From SXVE01 sp036388895 (GTDB taxonomy: Bacteria; Acidobacteriota; Blastocatellia; Pyrinomonadales; Pyrinomonadaceae), in NCBI GenBank assembly GCA_036388895.1, contig DASVQY010000025.1, positions 62,001-126,000 on the forward strand: a stretch of 64,000 nucleotides of DNA, read 5' to 3'. The position numbers and the translations under genes are program-made. How positions within the stretch are numbered: the first letter of the stretch is position 1; each line of letters starts with the position of its first letter. Below, piece by piece: positions 42,408-50,306 of this stretch. The notes beneath the pieces are model-generated. The model made no database searches and was not told the origin of the DNA. It saw only the letters and a program-made list of their open reading frames with translations.

Positions 42408-43075
42408 CTAACTATCGTTCCGTCGCGCATTTGAATTTTTCTCGAACAAATCGCTGCCGCTTCCGGGTTGTGCGTAATCATTATAATCGTTTGTCCGAAT
42501 TTGTCATTTAATTCGCGGAACATATTTAGAACGATTTCCGAATTTTCCGAATCGAGGTTTCCGGTCGGTTCGTCGGCAAGAATAATCGCCGGATTATTGA
42601 TAATCGCCCGCGCCAGCGCGACTCTCTGCTGTTCGCCGCCCGACATTTCCAGCGGTTTGTGATCCATTCGATTTTCCAGCTTCAGAAGCCTCAGAACTTC
42701 GTGGCGGCGTTCCGCGTTGCCGCCGTTGCCGGAATGAATTTTTTCGGCTAGTTTTAAATTCCCTTCCGCCGTGAGAGTCGGAAAAAGATTGAAGCGCTGA
42801 AAAACGAAACCTATTTTTCGCCTGCGTATGTCGGTGCGAACGGCATCGGAAACTTTGGAAATATCTTCGCCGTCAATAATAATTTTTCCGCTAGAAGGGC
42901 TGAGCAATCCGCCTAAAAGATGAAGAAGCGTTGATTTTCCGCAGCCGGACTGTCCCATAATGGCGACGAATTCGCCCGCCTCTATGTCAAGCGAGACGCC
43001 GCGCAGTGCGTGCGTCTCGACTTTTCCGGTTTTATAAGTTTTCGTTAAATTTTCGGTTTGTAAAATCGTTTTCAT
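42401..43075 (-). CDS. LolD/MacB-type ABC transporter ATPase
   Basis: 224 residues. Walker A GQSGCGKST, Q-loop in FVFQRFNLFPTLTAEGNL, signature MSGGEQQRVALARA, Walker B IILADEPTGNLD and H-loop MITHNPE are all intact. The sequence type is that of LolD, MacB and FtsE. No FtsX/MacB permease lies anywhere in the window, so its membrane partner is unidentified; the only membrane protein next to it is the 100-residue single-helix protein. The ATG at 43075 is chosen over an adjacent TTG. Its last two codons lie in the repeat at 42263-42407. Confidence 0.88.
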   Translation of the reverse strand: MKTILQTENLTKTYKTGKVETHALRGVSLDIEAGEFVAIMGQSGCGKSTLLHLLGGLLSPSSGKIIIDGEDISKVSDAVRTDIRRRKIGFVFQRFNLFPTLTAEGNLKLAEKIHSGNGGNAERRHEVLRLLKLENRMDHKPLEMSGGEQQRVALARAIINNPAIILADEPTGNLDSENSEIVLNMFRELNDKFGQTIIMITHNPEAAAICSRKIQMRDGTIVSS

Positions 43076-43081
43076 CAAAAA

Positions 43082-44164
43082 TTATTGCGCGTGCGCCTTT
43101 GCCTCCGGCTCCTGCATTACGTTTTCGCCGTTGCGGTTTTTGGCTTCCAACAATTTTTTGTCCAGATCAACTTCTTCGAGCCCCCAAGTATTTTCCAAAA
43201 CAAACGCTTTTGTCGGATACGTTTTGCCGATTGAAACGCTTTCCGGCGATTGATACGTCAGACTCATTTTATATTTCTCTTTCGGTCGCGTTACTTCAAT
43301 TCGCAAAGGCAGATTCGCAAATGCGCCGGATTCAGACAAACTTCCGGTTCTGCCGTAAACAATATCCGAATCAATTTCGCCTTTCGCATCGAAAATCTGC
43401 TGCCGCGCCAGACGAATTCCGCCGACGCGATCAAACCAGAAACGACGCGCGATTTTCATACCGCCGTCCGCAGTTTTATGCAGCTCGTCCAAAAGATAGT
43501 AACCGCGCAAAACTTTTCGCAGCGGCGATTTTTTGTTTCGGGCAATATCTTCTTCTTCCTGCAAGATACTGCTCTGCACGTATGCGTTATTCGTCGTGTC
43601 AATCGGACGAACCAGAATCGCGTCCGTAAAATGCTGCGGTCGCAAATTGGAAAAAGCGTTGACGTTCTGCTTTATATCTTTCGAGTTCAAATCGAGATTT
43701 TTAACCTGCTCTTGAAGAATCGAATAATCGGCTTCGTTCGTTCCCGTAACGAACTTTTTATACTTTCCGCCCGCTCCGTCCTCCAAAATTGCCACGCGGA
43801 ATTTATTTCCGTCCGAAGTCATTTGCGCGACATCGGTTTTTATAATCGGGATTTGAACTTTCAGCAAAATGTTCGCCGGTCTCTGCACGACGACTTCTCC
43901 GTCGGCGGTTTTGTATTTTTCGGCGATTCCGATTTCCGCAAACGAATTATCCTCGAATTTCAAATCCATTTTCGCGCGCATCGAACCGACCGCCGCGAAA
44001 CGATTAATTTCAGTAAGTAACTGCTCTTGGGAAGCCTCTTCCGCCTTCAATAAAGTTACGGATTTTTCTTTTGTTTTCGGACTTATAATGCCGCATCCGC
44101 TGATAAATAAAGCTGTAAAAATCAATAAAAATAACGATAAAACAGGTGTTCTTGTAAACATCAT
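43082..44164 (-). CDS. Lipoprotein of unknown function (LolA/DUF4292-like fold suspected)
   Basis: 360 residues from the ATG at 44164. A lipoprotein signal has lipobox FISGC near residue 23. The mature protein begins with a helix (LLTEINRFAAVGSMRAKMDLKF) and then runs as alternating beta strands (ILLKVQIPIIKTDVAQMTSDGNKFRVAI, MKIARRFWFDRVGGIRLARQQIFD, LRIEVTRPKEKYKMSLTYQSPES). This resembles LolA/LolB/DUF4292-type lipid-binding half-barrels, but the assignment is by appearance only. It starts 198 bases after coxD and lies seven bases before the LolD-like gene. Confidence 0.6.
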   Translation of the reverse strand: MMFTRTPVLSLFLLIFTALFISGCGIISPKTKEKSVTLLKAEEASQEQLLTEINRFAAVGSMRAKMDLKFEDNSFAEIGIAEKYKTADGEVVVQRPANILLKVQIPIIKTDVAQMTSDGNKFRVAILEDGAGGKYKKFVTGTNEADYSILQEQVKNLDLNSKDIKQNVNAFSNLRPQHFTDAILVRPIDTTNNAYVQSSILQEEEDIARNKKSPLRKVLRGYYLLDELHKTADGGMKIARRFWFDRVGGIRLARQQIFDAKGEIDSDIVYGRTGSLSESGAFANLPLRIEVTRPKEKYKMSLTYQSPESVSIGKTYPTKAFVLENTWGLEEVDLDKKLLEAKNRNGENVMQEPEAKAHAQ

Positions 44165-44296
44165 TGGTTTGTGATGTCGGAATATAAACGGCTGTTGTCT
44201 TGTAAAAACTCTCACTGATAAACCTTTATAAAAGCAAAAATTAATTCGTTCAAATCGAAAATGATAACACGACTCCGCTTAACATCCCAACAAGCA

Positions 44297-44342
44297 AAAG
44301 ACGCGGCGACGAGAGGTTTTTGCCTTTCGTGCCGCGTTTGGT
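44297..44342 (-). terminator. Hairpin after coxD
   Basis: Around ACGCGGC (44301-44307) and GCCGCGT (44331-44337), extended through an ACGA/TCGT pairing with a one-base bulge; on the minus strand it is followed by TCTTTTGCTTG. It probably ends or attenuates the cox transcript before the lipoprotein gene. Confidence 0.5.
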
Positions 44343-44361
44343 TAATACTTTATAACTTTTA

Positions 44362-44727
44362 TTAAACTGAGAAGACTCCCGCCGTACGCGTCAAATAATC
44401 CTGCATCGTAAAGGCGAACATAATCGCGAGCCAGAAAAAACCGGCGACCGCCATCAACCAAATCAACTTTGAACTGTATTTAACGTGCATAAAATACAGC
44501 ATAACGAAAGTCATTTTAATAAAAGCAATCGTCAAAGCGACCAGCGTATTCGCGCCGGGGAAAATATGATCGAGATCAACGAACGCCACTAAAACCGTCA
44601 CAATGGTACCCACCATTAAAATTCCGAAAACCATCAGATAAAGCGGAATCGAAACAACGTGATGCGCGCCGCTGTGCTCGTCGTGCGAATTTAAATTGTT
44701 TTCGTGTTCAGTATGTCTATCAGCCAT
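44362..44727 (-). CDS. coxD: Cytochrome c oxidase subunit IV
   Basis: 121 residues. A His/Glu-rich cytoplasmic head (HTEHENNLNSHDEHSGAHH, about 4-22) is followed by three membrane helices (28-50, 60-82, 88-110). FIKMTFVMLYFMHVKYSSKL is the diagnostic stretch of the prokaryotic subunit IV family. It stabilises the oxidase. It starts six bases after the coxC stop, whose last codons supply a GGAGG, so translation is probably coupled. Confidence 0.85.
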   Translation of the reverse strand: MADRHTEHENNLNSHDEHSGAHHVVSIPLYLMVFGILMVGTIVTVLVAFVDLDHIFPGANTLVALTIAFIKMTFVMLYFMHVKYSSKLIWLMAVAGFFWLAIMFAFTMQDYLTRTAGVFSV

Positions 44728-44733
44728 AAAAAT

Positions 44734-45684
44734 CTAATGTCCTCCGCCGCCGAAGTGTCTTCCGAGCAGATAAAGAAGCGGGAAAAGAAAAATCCAAACA
44801 ATATCAACAAAGTGCCAGTAAAGACCGGACATCTCAACCGGCGAATAATAATCTGCCGTAAAAGTTCCCATCCAGGCTTTCCACAAGAGCCACGCCATTA
44901 ATCCCAGACCGATGATCATATGCAGCGCGTGCAAACCGGTCATCGCGAAATAAATCCAGTAAAAAATGCGAACTTTATCGCGGAATTTATGCGGATCAAG
45001 CCGGTTGCCGGAAAAATATCCTATTTTTTCAGCATCTGTTAAAAAATTTTCTCTCTGCGCGAGTTGTGCTAAAGAGGTATCTTCCCAGATGAAGCTGCCC
45101 GTCGGATTGACGTATGTGTGCTCCTTGCCGTGCTGCTCGCCCGAAACGCCTTTGTTCTGCTCGACTGATGCCGGAGCGTCCAGAGATTGTTTTTCCGACA
45201 TATTCGGATCGAGCGGAACGCTGTAAGGAGCTTCTGTATCGTGCACTCCGGTTCTTAAATTAAGTCCGGTAACGGGAACAATGCCTTCTTGATATTTATT
45301 CGTGTACTCGACCGCTTTTACTCCCAAGAACGTCGCGCCGAGAATCATTGTTAAAATAATGCAGACCACCTGCGCCATTCTTTTTCCGAGCTGCGCGTAA
45401 TGAACCGCCAAAGCCATCGTCAAGCTGCTGATGATAAGAACAACCGTATTGCCCGCGCCCCAGAATATATCTAAATGGTTGCTGCCGGCGGCGAAAGCCA
45501 TCGGGTATCTGGAACGAAAAACCAGATAAACCGTAAACAATCCGCCGAAAAACATAATTTCCTGAACCAGAAACAACCACATTCCGATTGAAACGGATTC
45601 TTGCTGCTGTCCCATATCTTCAAACTGATGCTGAAGACCGGGCGGATGATAATGATCGTTTGCGTCTGCTGCGTGTGTCGCCAT
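44734..45684 (-). CDS. coxC: Cytochrome c oxidase subunit III with a long hydrophilic insertion
   Basis: 316 residues. The membrane core is typical: GMWLFLVQEIMFFGGLF, TVVLIISSLTMALAVHY, VCIILTMILGATFLGVKAVEY and, after the insertion, FYWIYFAMTGLHALHMIIGL and the C-terminal HFVDIVWIFLFPLLYL. Residues about 134-238 form a polar loop with no counterpart in ordinary subunit III, where the corresponding loop is roughly 20-30 residues. The loop is Gly/Pro/Gln-rich and lies between helices 3 and 4. No frameshift is present. A word-repeat hairpin occupies the junction with coxA, right up to the start codon. Confidence 0.88.
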   Translation of the reverse strand: MATHAADANDHYHPPGLQHQFEDMGQQQESVSIGMWLFLVQEIMFFGGLFTVYLVFRSRYPMAFAAGSNHLDIFWGAGNTVVLIISSLTMALAVHYAQLGKRMAQVVCIILTMILGATFLGVKAVEYTNKYQEGIVPVTGLNLRTGVHDTEAPYSVPLDPNMSEKQSLDAPASVEQNKGVSGEQHGKEHTYVNPTGSFIWEDTSLAQLAQRENFLTDAEKIGYFSGNRLDPHKFRDKVRIFYWIYFAMTGLHALHMIIGLGLMAWLLWKAWMGTFTADYYSPVEMSGLYWHFVDIVWIFLFPLLYLLGRHFGGGGH

Positions 45685-45685
45685 A

Positions 45686-45750
45686 ATGTCAGATGTCAGA
45701 TGTTAGATGTCAGATGTTATTATCAGCTTTCAACTGACATCTAACATCTG
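45686..45750. repeat. Word-repeat hairpin between coxA and coxC
   Basis: CAGATGTTAGATGTCAG (45697-45713) is perfectly complementary to 45734-45750, 20-base loop. The left arm extends as tandem CAGATGT units to within two bases of the coxC start codon and leaves no room for a Shine-Dalgarno. Same family as 41883-41958. Confidence 0.7.
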
Positions 45751-45765
45751 CATCCAGCTACTTTT

Positions 45766-47433
45766 TTATACTGTTACTCTATCTCTATTTTTTGCGTCTT
45801 CCAAATCCAAACCGTTCTCTTCGCTAAAATCGTAAGCTTCCCAGGTGACAATCGGAGTCGTTTCAAAGTTTTCGGTCGGGGGCGGCGATGAAGTTCTCCA
45901 TTCGAGACCGGGCAGCAGCCACGGGTTTGCCGGAGCTTTTTTTCCCCAAATTAAAGAATGTGTCAGATAAATAACCGGCATCAACAAGCCGATGCCGAGA
46001 ACCGAAGCGCCCGCTGATGAGAAAATATTCAAAACTTGTAACTCTTCCGGGTATGCTGCATAACGGCGCGGCATTCCGAGATAGCCGAGAATGAATTGCG
46101 GGAAAAACGTTAAATTAAACCCGACGAAAATGATCATCGCCGCAATTTTGCCCCAGAATTCTGAATACATTTTCCCGGTCATTTTCGACCACCAGTAATG
46201 AATTCCGCCGAGATAAGCGAGTACCTGACCGCCGACCATTACATAATGGAAATGCGCGATAACAAAGTATGTATCCGTTAAGTGAACATCCAACCCCATC
46301 GAACCGAGATGAAGCCCGGTCAGACCGCCGATTAACAATAGACCGATGAAAAACAAAAGATACAGCATGGGCGTGTCGTATGAAATCTGTCCTTTGTAAA
46401 GCGTCGCCGTCCAGTTGAAAATCTTGATTGCCGTCGGAACCGCAACGACCATCGTCAGAAATGAAAAGACCATTCCGGCGTACATTGACTGCCCGCTGAC
46501 GAACATATGATGTCCCCAGACGAGAAAACCGAACACGGCGATTGCTATTGACGAAAACGCGATGAATTCGTATCCGAAAATCTTTTTGCGCGAGAAATTC
46601 GAAACCAATTCACTAGCGACGGCTTGTCCGGGCAAAATCATAATGTAAACAGCAGGGTGGGAATAAAACCAGAAAAGATGCTGAAACAAAATCGGATCGC
46701 CGCCGATTGCCGGGTCGAAAATGCCGATCTGGGCGAGTCGCTCTAAGGCAAGCAGCAAGATAGTAATAGCGATTACGGGCGTTCCGAGAACCATTACCAA
46801 ACTCGTCGCGTAATGCCCCCATACAAAAAGCGGCAATCTAAACCAGGTCATCCCGGGAGCGCGCATCGTATGAATCGTGACTATAAAGTTCAGCCCGGTT
46901 AGAATCGAAGAAAAGCCATTGATAAAAATGCCGAGACCGACCGCCATCACATAACCGTTGGAAAACGTTGTTGAGTATGGCGTATAAAAAGTCCAGCCTG
47001 TATCAACGCCGCCCTGCATCAAAGCCCACAATGTCAAACCGCCGCCGAGCATGTAGATATACCAGCTCAAAAGATTGATGCGCGGAAAAGCCAGATCCTT
47101 CGCCCCGATCATAATGGGTATCAAGAAGTTTCCCAAAATAGCCGGAATTGCAGGAATCAGGAAAAAGAACACCATCAAAATCCCGTGCTGCGTAAAAACT
47201 TTGTTGTACGTCTGCGTTTGCAGTAAATCGCTCTGCGGCGTCAGCAATTCGAGGCGAATAGTCGCCGCATAAAGCCCGCCCATCAGGAAAAAAGCGGATA
47301 CGACTATCAAATACAAAATCGCAATGCGTTTGTGATCTTTCGTCAAAAGCCACGATTTCAGAGTGTAACCGTTTGTTAAATAATTTACCGGCTCTTCCCT
47401 ATATCCGGAATTAATTGCGTCCACGTTTTGCAT
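45766..47433 (-). CDS. coxA: Cytochrome c oxidase subunit I (A2-type heme-copper oxidase)
   Basis: 555 residues with 12 core helices. It reduces O2 at a heme a3-CuB site and pumps protons. Helix VI reads FWFYSHPAVYIMILPG: the CuB His and the cross-linked Tyr are present, while the Glu of A1-type enzymes (GHPEVY) is Ala, preceded by the Tyr-Ser pair that marks the A2 type. The CuB pair is in VWGHHMFVSG, and the heme ligands lie in FFLIPAIPA and HFHYVMVGG. The ATG context (AAAGATTATGCAAA) is identical to that of coxB. It is 22 bases after coxB. Confidence 0.94.
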   Translation of the reverse strand: MQNVDAINSGYREEPVNYLTNGYTLKSWLLTKDHKRIAILYLIVVSAFFLMGGLYAATIRLELLTPQSDLLQTQTYNKVFTQHGILMVFFFLIPAIPAILGNFLIPIMIGAKDLAFPRINLLSWYIYMLGGGLTLWALMQGGVDTGWTFYTPYSTTFSNGYVMAVGLGIFINGFSSILTGLNFIVTIHTMRAPGMTWFRLPLFVWGHYATSLVMVLGTPVIAITILLLALERLAQIGIFDPAIGGDPILFQHLFWFYSHPAVYIMILPGQAVASELVSNFSRKKIFGYEFIAFSSIAIAVFGFLVWGHHMFVSGQSMYAGMVFSFLTMVVAVPTAIKIFNWTATLYKGQISYDTPMLYLLFFIGLLLIGGLTGLHLGSMGLDVHLTDTYFVIAHFHYVMVGGQVLAYLGGIHYWWSKMTGKMYSEFWGKIAAMIIFVGFNLTFFPQFILGYLGMPRRYAAYPEELQVLNIFSSAGASVLGIGLLMPVIYLTHSLIWGKKAPANPWLLPGLEWRTSSPPPTENFETTPIVTWEAYDFSEENGLDLEDAKNRDRVTV

Positions 47434-47455
47434 AATCTTTTTATTACTACCTCGC

Positions 47456-48583
47456 TTATGGTTGCCGATTTGTCGGCTCTGACTTACTTGACGGTGCGTT
47501 CGGGTTGCTGCCCTGAGCGTTTGTCACTCCTCTCTGCGGCAGCGGCACGCTCATCGAATTTGTTCCCGCACCGGCGCTGTTCGTGTTGGGTGCGCCCGAT
47601 GTACTCGTATTAGTCGTTGTTCGCGTCGTTGTTCCTTCTATCGAATTCCCGCCGAGTGATTTTATATAAGTAACAAGCTGAACAAGCTGCTCTTCGCTTA
47701 CCTGTCCTTTGAACGTCGGCATTATCGGCTGGTAGCCTTCGACGATCTGACTCTGCGGATTCAAAATCGAATTGCGGATGTATTCGTCGTCGGCTTTAAC
47801 AACCTGTCCGCCCACAAGTCTCACGTCTTTGCCGTAAATTCCCATTAAATTCGGTCCGCGTCCCTGATCGTTCTGCTGATGGCACGAAGCGCAGCCGAGT
47901 TTGTTTTGAAACAGATCCTGCCCGGCGGCAACCGGCGTCATTCCCGAAACGTTTCCGCTCAACCAGTTGTCGAAATCGCGCTGCTCCATTACGTAAACGT
48001 AACCACCCATTCCTGAATGGTTCAAGCCGCAGTATTCAGCGCAAAACAAGTGAAATTTACCGGTTTTCGTCGGTTCAAACCAGAGATAAGTGTAACGTCC
48101 GGGAACTACGTCCATTTTGGTTCGGAAAGCAGGAACCGAAAAATCGTGAAGCACGTCTTCCGTGGTCATCACCAACTTAATTTTTCGTCCCACCGGAATG
48201 TGAAGCTCGTTTATTTCGCGCTGCCCTGTACCGTGCTGCGCTTTCCACATCCACTGCTTTCCGACAACGTAAATCTCTACCGCGTCATCGGGCGTTCGCT
48301 GCTGGTTGAAATAAACAATCGCTCCGCCGAGGAAAATCGTCATCGCAATAACAAAAGGAATGATTGACCAAAAAATTTCCAGTCCGACAGAACCGTGGAT
48401 TTCGGCACCGGCAGCATATTTTTCGCGCTCGCGGTAACGAATGCTGAAATAGAAAACCGCCGCCACAATCAAAATCGTGAAAAAAATCGCGATTCCCGTC
48501 ACATAGAAATACAACGCGTCAACTTCCCACGCAAATGTCGAAGCCTGTTCGGGAAAAAATGGAATCCACGAATTACTTTGCAT
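47456..48583 (-). CDS. coxB: Cytochrome c oxidase subunit II fused to cytochrome c (caa3 type)
   Basis: 375 residues. Two N-terminal helices (about 25-48 and 70-92) precede the cupredoxin domain with the binuclear CuA site CAEYCGLNHSGM (about 183-194). A cytochrome c domain follows with CASCH (about 231-235) and a distal Met in PIMPTF. It accepts electrons at the heme c or CuA and passes them to subunit I. The C-terminal 65 residues are a low-complexity Thr/Asn/Ser/Pro tail (TTTRTTTNTSTSGAPNTN). It starts 84 bases after SCO. Confidence 0.93.
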   Translation of the reverse strand: MQSNSWIPFFPEQASTFAWEVDALYFYVTGIAIFFTILIVAAVFYFSIRYREREKYAAGAEIHGSVGLEIFWSIIPFVIAMTIFLGGAIVYFNQQRTPDDAVEIYVVGKQWMWKAQHGTGQREINELHIPVGRKIKLVMTTEDVLHDFSVPAFRTKMDVVPGRYTYLWFEPTKTGKFHLFCAEYCGLNHSGMGGYVYVMEQRDFDNWLSGNVSGMTPVAAGQDLFQNKLGCASCHQQNDQGRGPNLMGIYGKDVRLVGGQVVKADDEYIRNSILNPQSQIVEGYQPIMPTFKGQVSEEQLVQLVTYIKSLGGNSIEGTTTRTTTNTSTSGAPNTNSAGAGTNSMSVPLPQRGVTNAQGSNPNAPSSKSEPTNRQP

Positions 48584-48666
48584 AATCTTTATAAATAATC
48601 TTACAAAAAATCAGATTTCAAATTTCTACTTTTTCTGAATTTTATCTTGAAATCCGAACTAAAAAG

Positions 48667-49575
48667 CTATTTCAAATCCCGCCCTTTAATCTTATTTCTA
48701 CGCCAAAAAACAAACAGCATTCCGCCGAGTCCTAAAATTGTGGCAACTGCCATAAGCCTCAAAACCCTTAGTATCGCCAAACCGTATTTGCCGGTCGAAG
48801 GGTCGTAATGGAAACAGTAAAGATAAAGCTGTTCGACAGGATTGCCGATGTTATTCTTTGCCGAATCCATCAAGCTGAATTTCAAATCTTTCGGCGCGTA
48901 ATCAATGCCGTAATGATAATGCGAAAGTTTTCCTTCCGGCGTCACAATCATTACCGCGCTGCCGTGCGCGAATTGGTTCGACTGCGCATCCCAGCGGTAT
49001 TTGAATCCGACGGCATTCGTAATTTTATCAATTGCTTCCTGGCTACCCGTTAAAAAATGCCAGCCACCTTCGCTTCCAGGTCGTCCGTAACGCTGCACAT
49101 AGCTTGTTTTTTTATTCTTAGCCAACCCCTCTTTCTCGTTTTCACGAGGGTCGAAACTGATCGCCACAACGTCAAACTCTTTCCCCGCGTTAAAGGATAT
49201 TCCTTTGAGCGAACCGGTTAAACCGTTCAGAACCTGATTGCAGAGCATCGGGCATTCGTAGTAAACAAGAGCCAGAATGACCGGCTTATCTTTATTAAAA
49301 TAATCGCCTAATTTAACTGCGGCTCCGTCCTCATTCCGAAATTCCGTCTCGAGCGGGAGCTGTTCGCCAAGTTTTTGCTCGATGCCGACATTGTTCAAAG
49401 CTGGCGGCAAGCCGTTGCTTGAAGTTTGATTCGGATCGTAGGTTTTCGGCGCGTAAAGCGGCGAATTGTAATGCTCGGTTTTCTGCGCCGGAACAACGGC
49501 GCAGACCGATATTATTATGGCTAAAGCAAAAAGTGTCAGCCTTGTAACTGCTTGATTTGCCGAACTTTTTTTCAT
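48667..49575 (-). CDS. SCO1/SenC-type copper chaperone
   Basis: 302 residues from the ATG at 49575. A signal or anchor helix occupies 8-30. A thioredoxin fold carries the copper-binding CPMLC (C-x3-C, in ALVYYECPMLC) and the distal His in QFAHGSAVMIV. A second hydrophobic helix near the C-terminus (ILRVLRLMAVATILGLGGML) gives a two-helix topology. SCO proteins deliver copper to the CuA site of subunit II, which is encoded next. The frame is open 16 codons upstream, but that part (RTNRSKISSNKVIKE) is not signal-like. Confidence 0.88.
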   Translation of the reverse strand: MKKSSANQAVTRLTLFALAIIISVCAVVPAQKTEHYNSPLYAPKTYDPNQTSSNGLPPALNNVGIEQKLGEQLPLETEFRNEDGAAVKLGDYFNKDKPVILALVYYECPMLCNQVLNGLTGSLKGISFNAGKEFDVVAISFDPRENEKEGLAKNKKTSYVQRYGRPGSEGGWHFLTGSQEAIDKITNAVGFKYRWDAQSNQFAHGSAVMIVTPEGKLSHYHYGIDYAPKDLKFSLMDSAKNNIGNPVEQLYLYCFHYDPSTGKYGLAILRVLRLMAVATILGLGGMLFVFWRRNKIKGRDLK

Positions 49576-49653
49576 TTCTTTAATTACCTTATTTGATGAG
49601 ATTTTACTTCTATTGGTTCTCATCAAATTCTTCTACAAATGGGACAAAAGCCT

Positions 49654-50202
49654 TTATTTTATTTTCTCCGACGGCACTCTGCCCGCGCTCGAATCCGACA
49701 TTTTCAAACGGGATTCCAGTAAAAGATTTTGCCCTTGTTGCTGCGCCGCAGGAGCCGGAGCGCCTGCCGTTTGCTGTAAATATTTTTCCTTCGCCTGCTC
49801 GATCGGCAGTGTAACAACCGTTCCGGTTCCCGGATGTCTCTGTCCGTTTCTCCAGATATTTTCCCACTGCTGACGAAGCTCCCAATACTCCGATTGCGGC
49901 GCTCTTAATTCAAGATTGACGCGCCCGTTTTCCGAATCCACGCCGAAACCCGGTGCCGCCTGCAAGCGCGGTTCAGGCGGAAGGCGTTCTCTTTCGTTCA
50001 TCATCATCGGATTATTCGAAGCCTTTGACTCTCTCGCCTGATCCTCCAGTACGTTTTGCAGCACCCACATCAATCCGAAAGAGATGATAATCAGCAAAGC
50101 CAGTCCGATGCTGAAATAAATGATGCCGCGCAAGCCGATCAGGTTCTGCTCATACGGCTTGCCGTAATCTATAAATGATTTCTCGTGTTTTGTGCTTCCC
50201 AT
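49654..50202 (-). CDS. Membrane-anchored protein of unknown function in the ACIII-cox operon
   Basis: 182 residues. One membrane helix at about 22-48 (GLRGIIYFSIGLALLIIISFGLMWVL), then a periplasmic part with PPEPRLQAAPGFGVDSENG and LRAPQSEYWELRQQWENIWRNGQRHPGTGTVV. The latter also occurs in proteins encoded beside ACIII in other bacteria as I remember them. The tail is Gln/Ala/Pro-rich (APAPAAQQQG). It may be an assembly factor or small ACIII subunit, occupying the place between actF and SCO. No cofactor motif is seen. Confidence 0.6.
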   Translation of the reverse strand: MGSTKHEKSFIDYGKPYEQNLIGLRGIIYFSIGLALLIIISFGLMWVLQNVLEDQARESKASNNPMMMNERERLPPEPRLQAAPGFGVDSENGRVNLELRAPQSEYWELRQQWENIWRNGQRHPGTGTVVTLPIEQAKEKYLQQTAGAPAPAAQQQGQNLLLESRLKMSDSSAGRVPSEKIK

Positions 50203-50210
50203 AACTTTTT

Positions 50211-50306
50211 CAATTAAGAATTACGAATTTCAAATTACGAATAACGATTGCGAATAAAGAAACATAATCGTAATTCGTAATTCGTAATTGTTAATTTGTA
50301 ATTATC
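50211..50306. repeat. Inverted repeat built of AATTACGAATT words
   Basis: The left half carries tandem AATTACGAATT/CAAATTACGAATAACG units; the right half carries the complement (CGTAATTCGTAATTCGTAATTG and TTTGTAATTATC). The arms pair imperfectly over about 40 bases. It fills the actF to 49654-50202 gene junction and touches the actF stop codon. Confidence 0.65.

Noticed and set aside
43250..44020. 256-codon plus-strand frame inside the lipoprotein gene
   Set aside because: Antisense shadow of a gene with a signal peptide and lipobox; no homology-like pattern.
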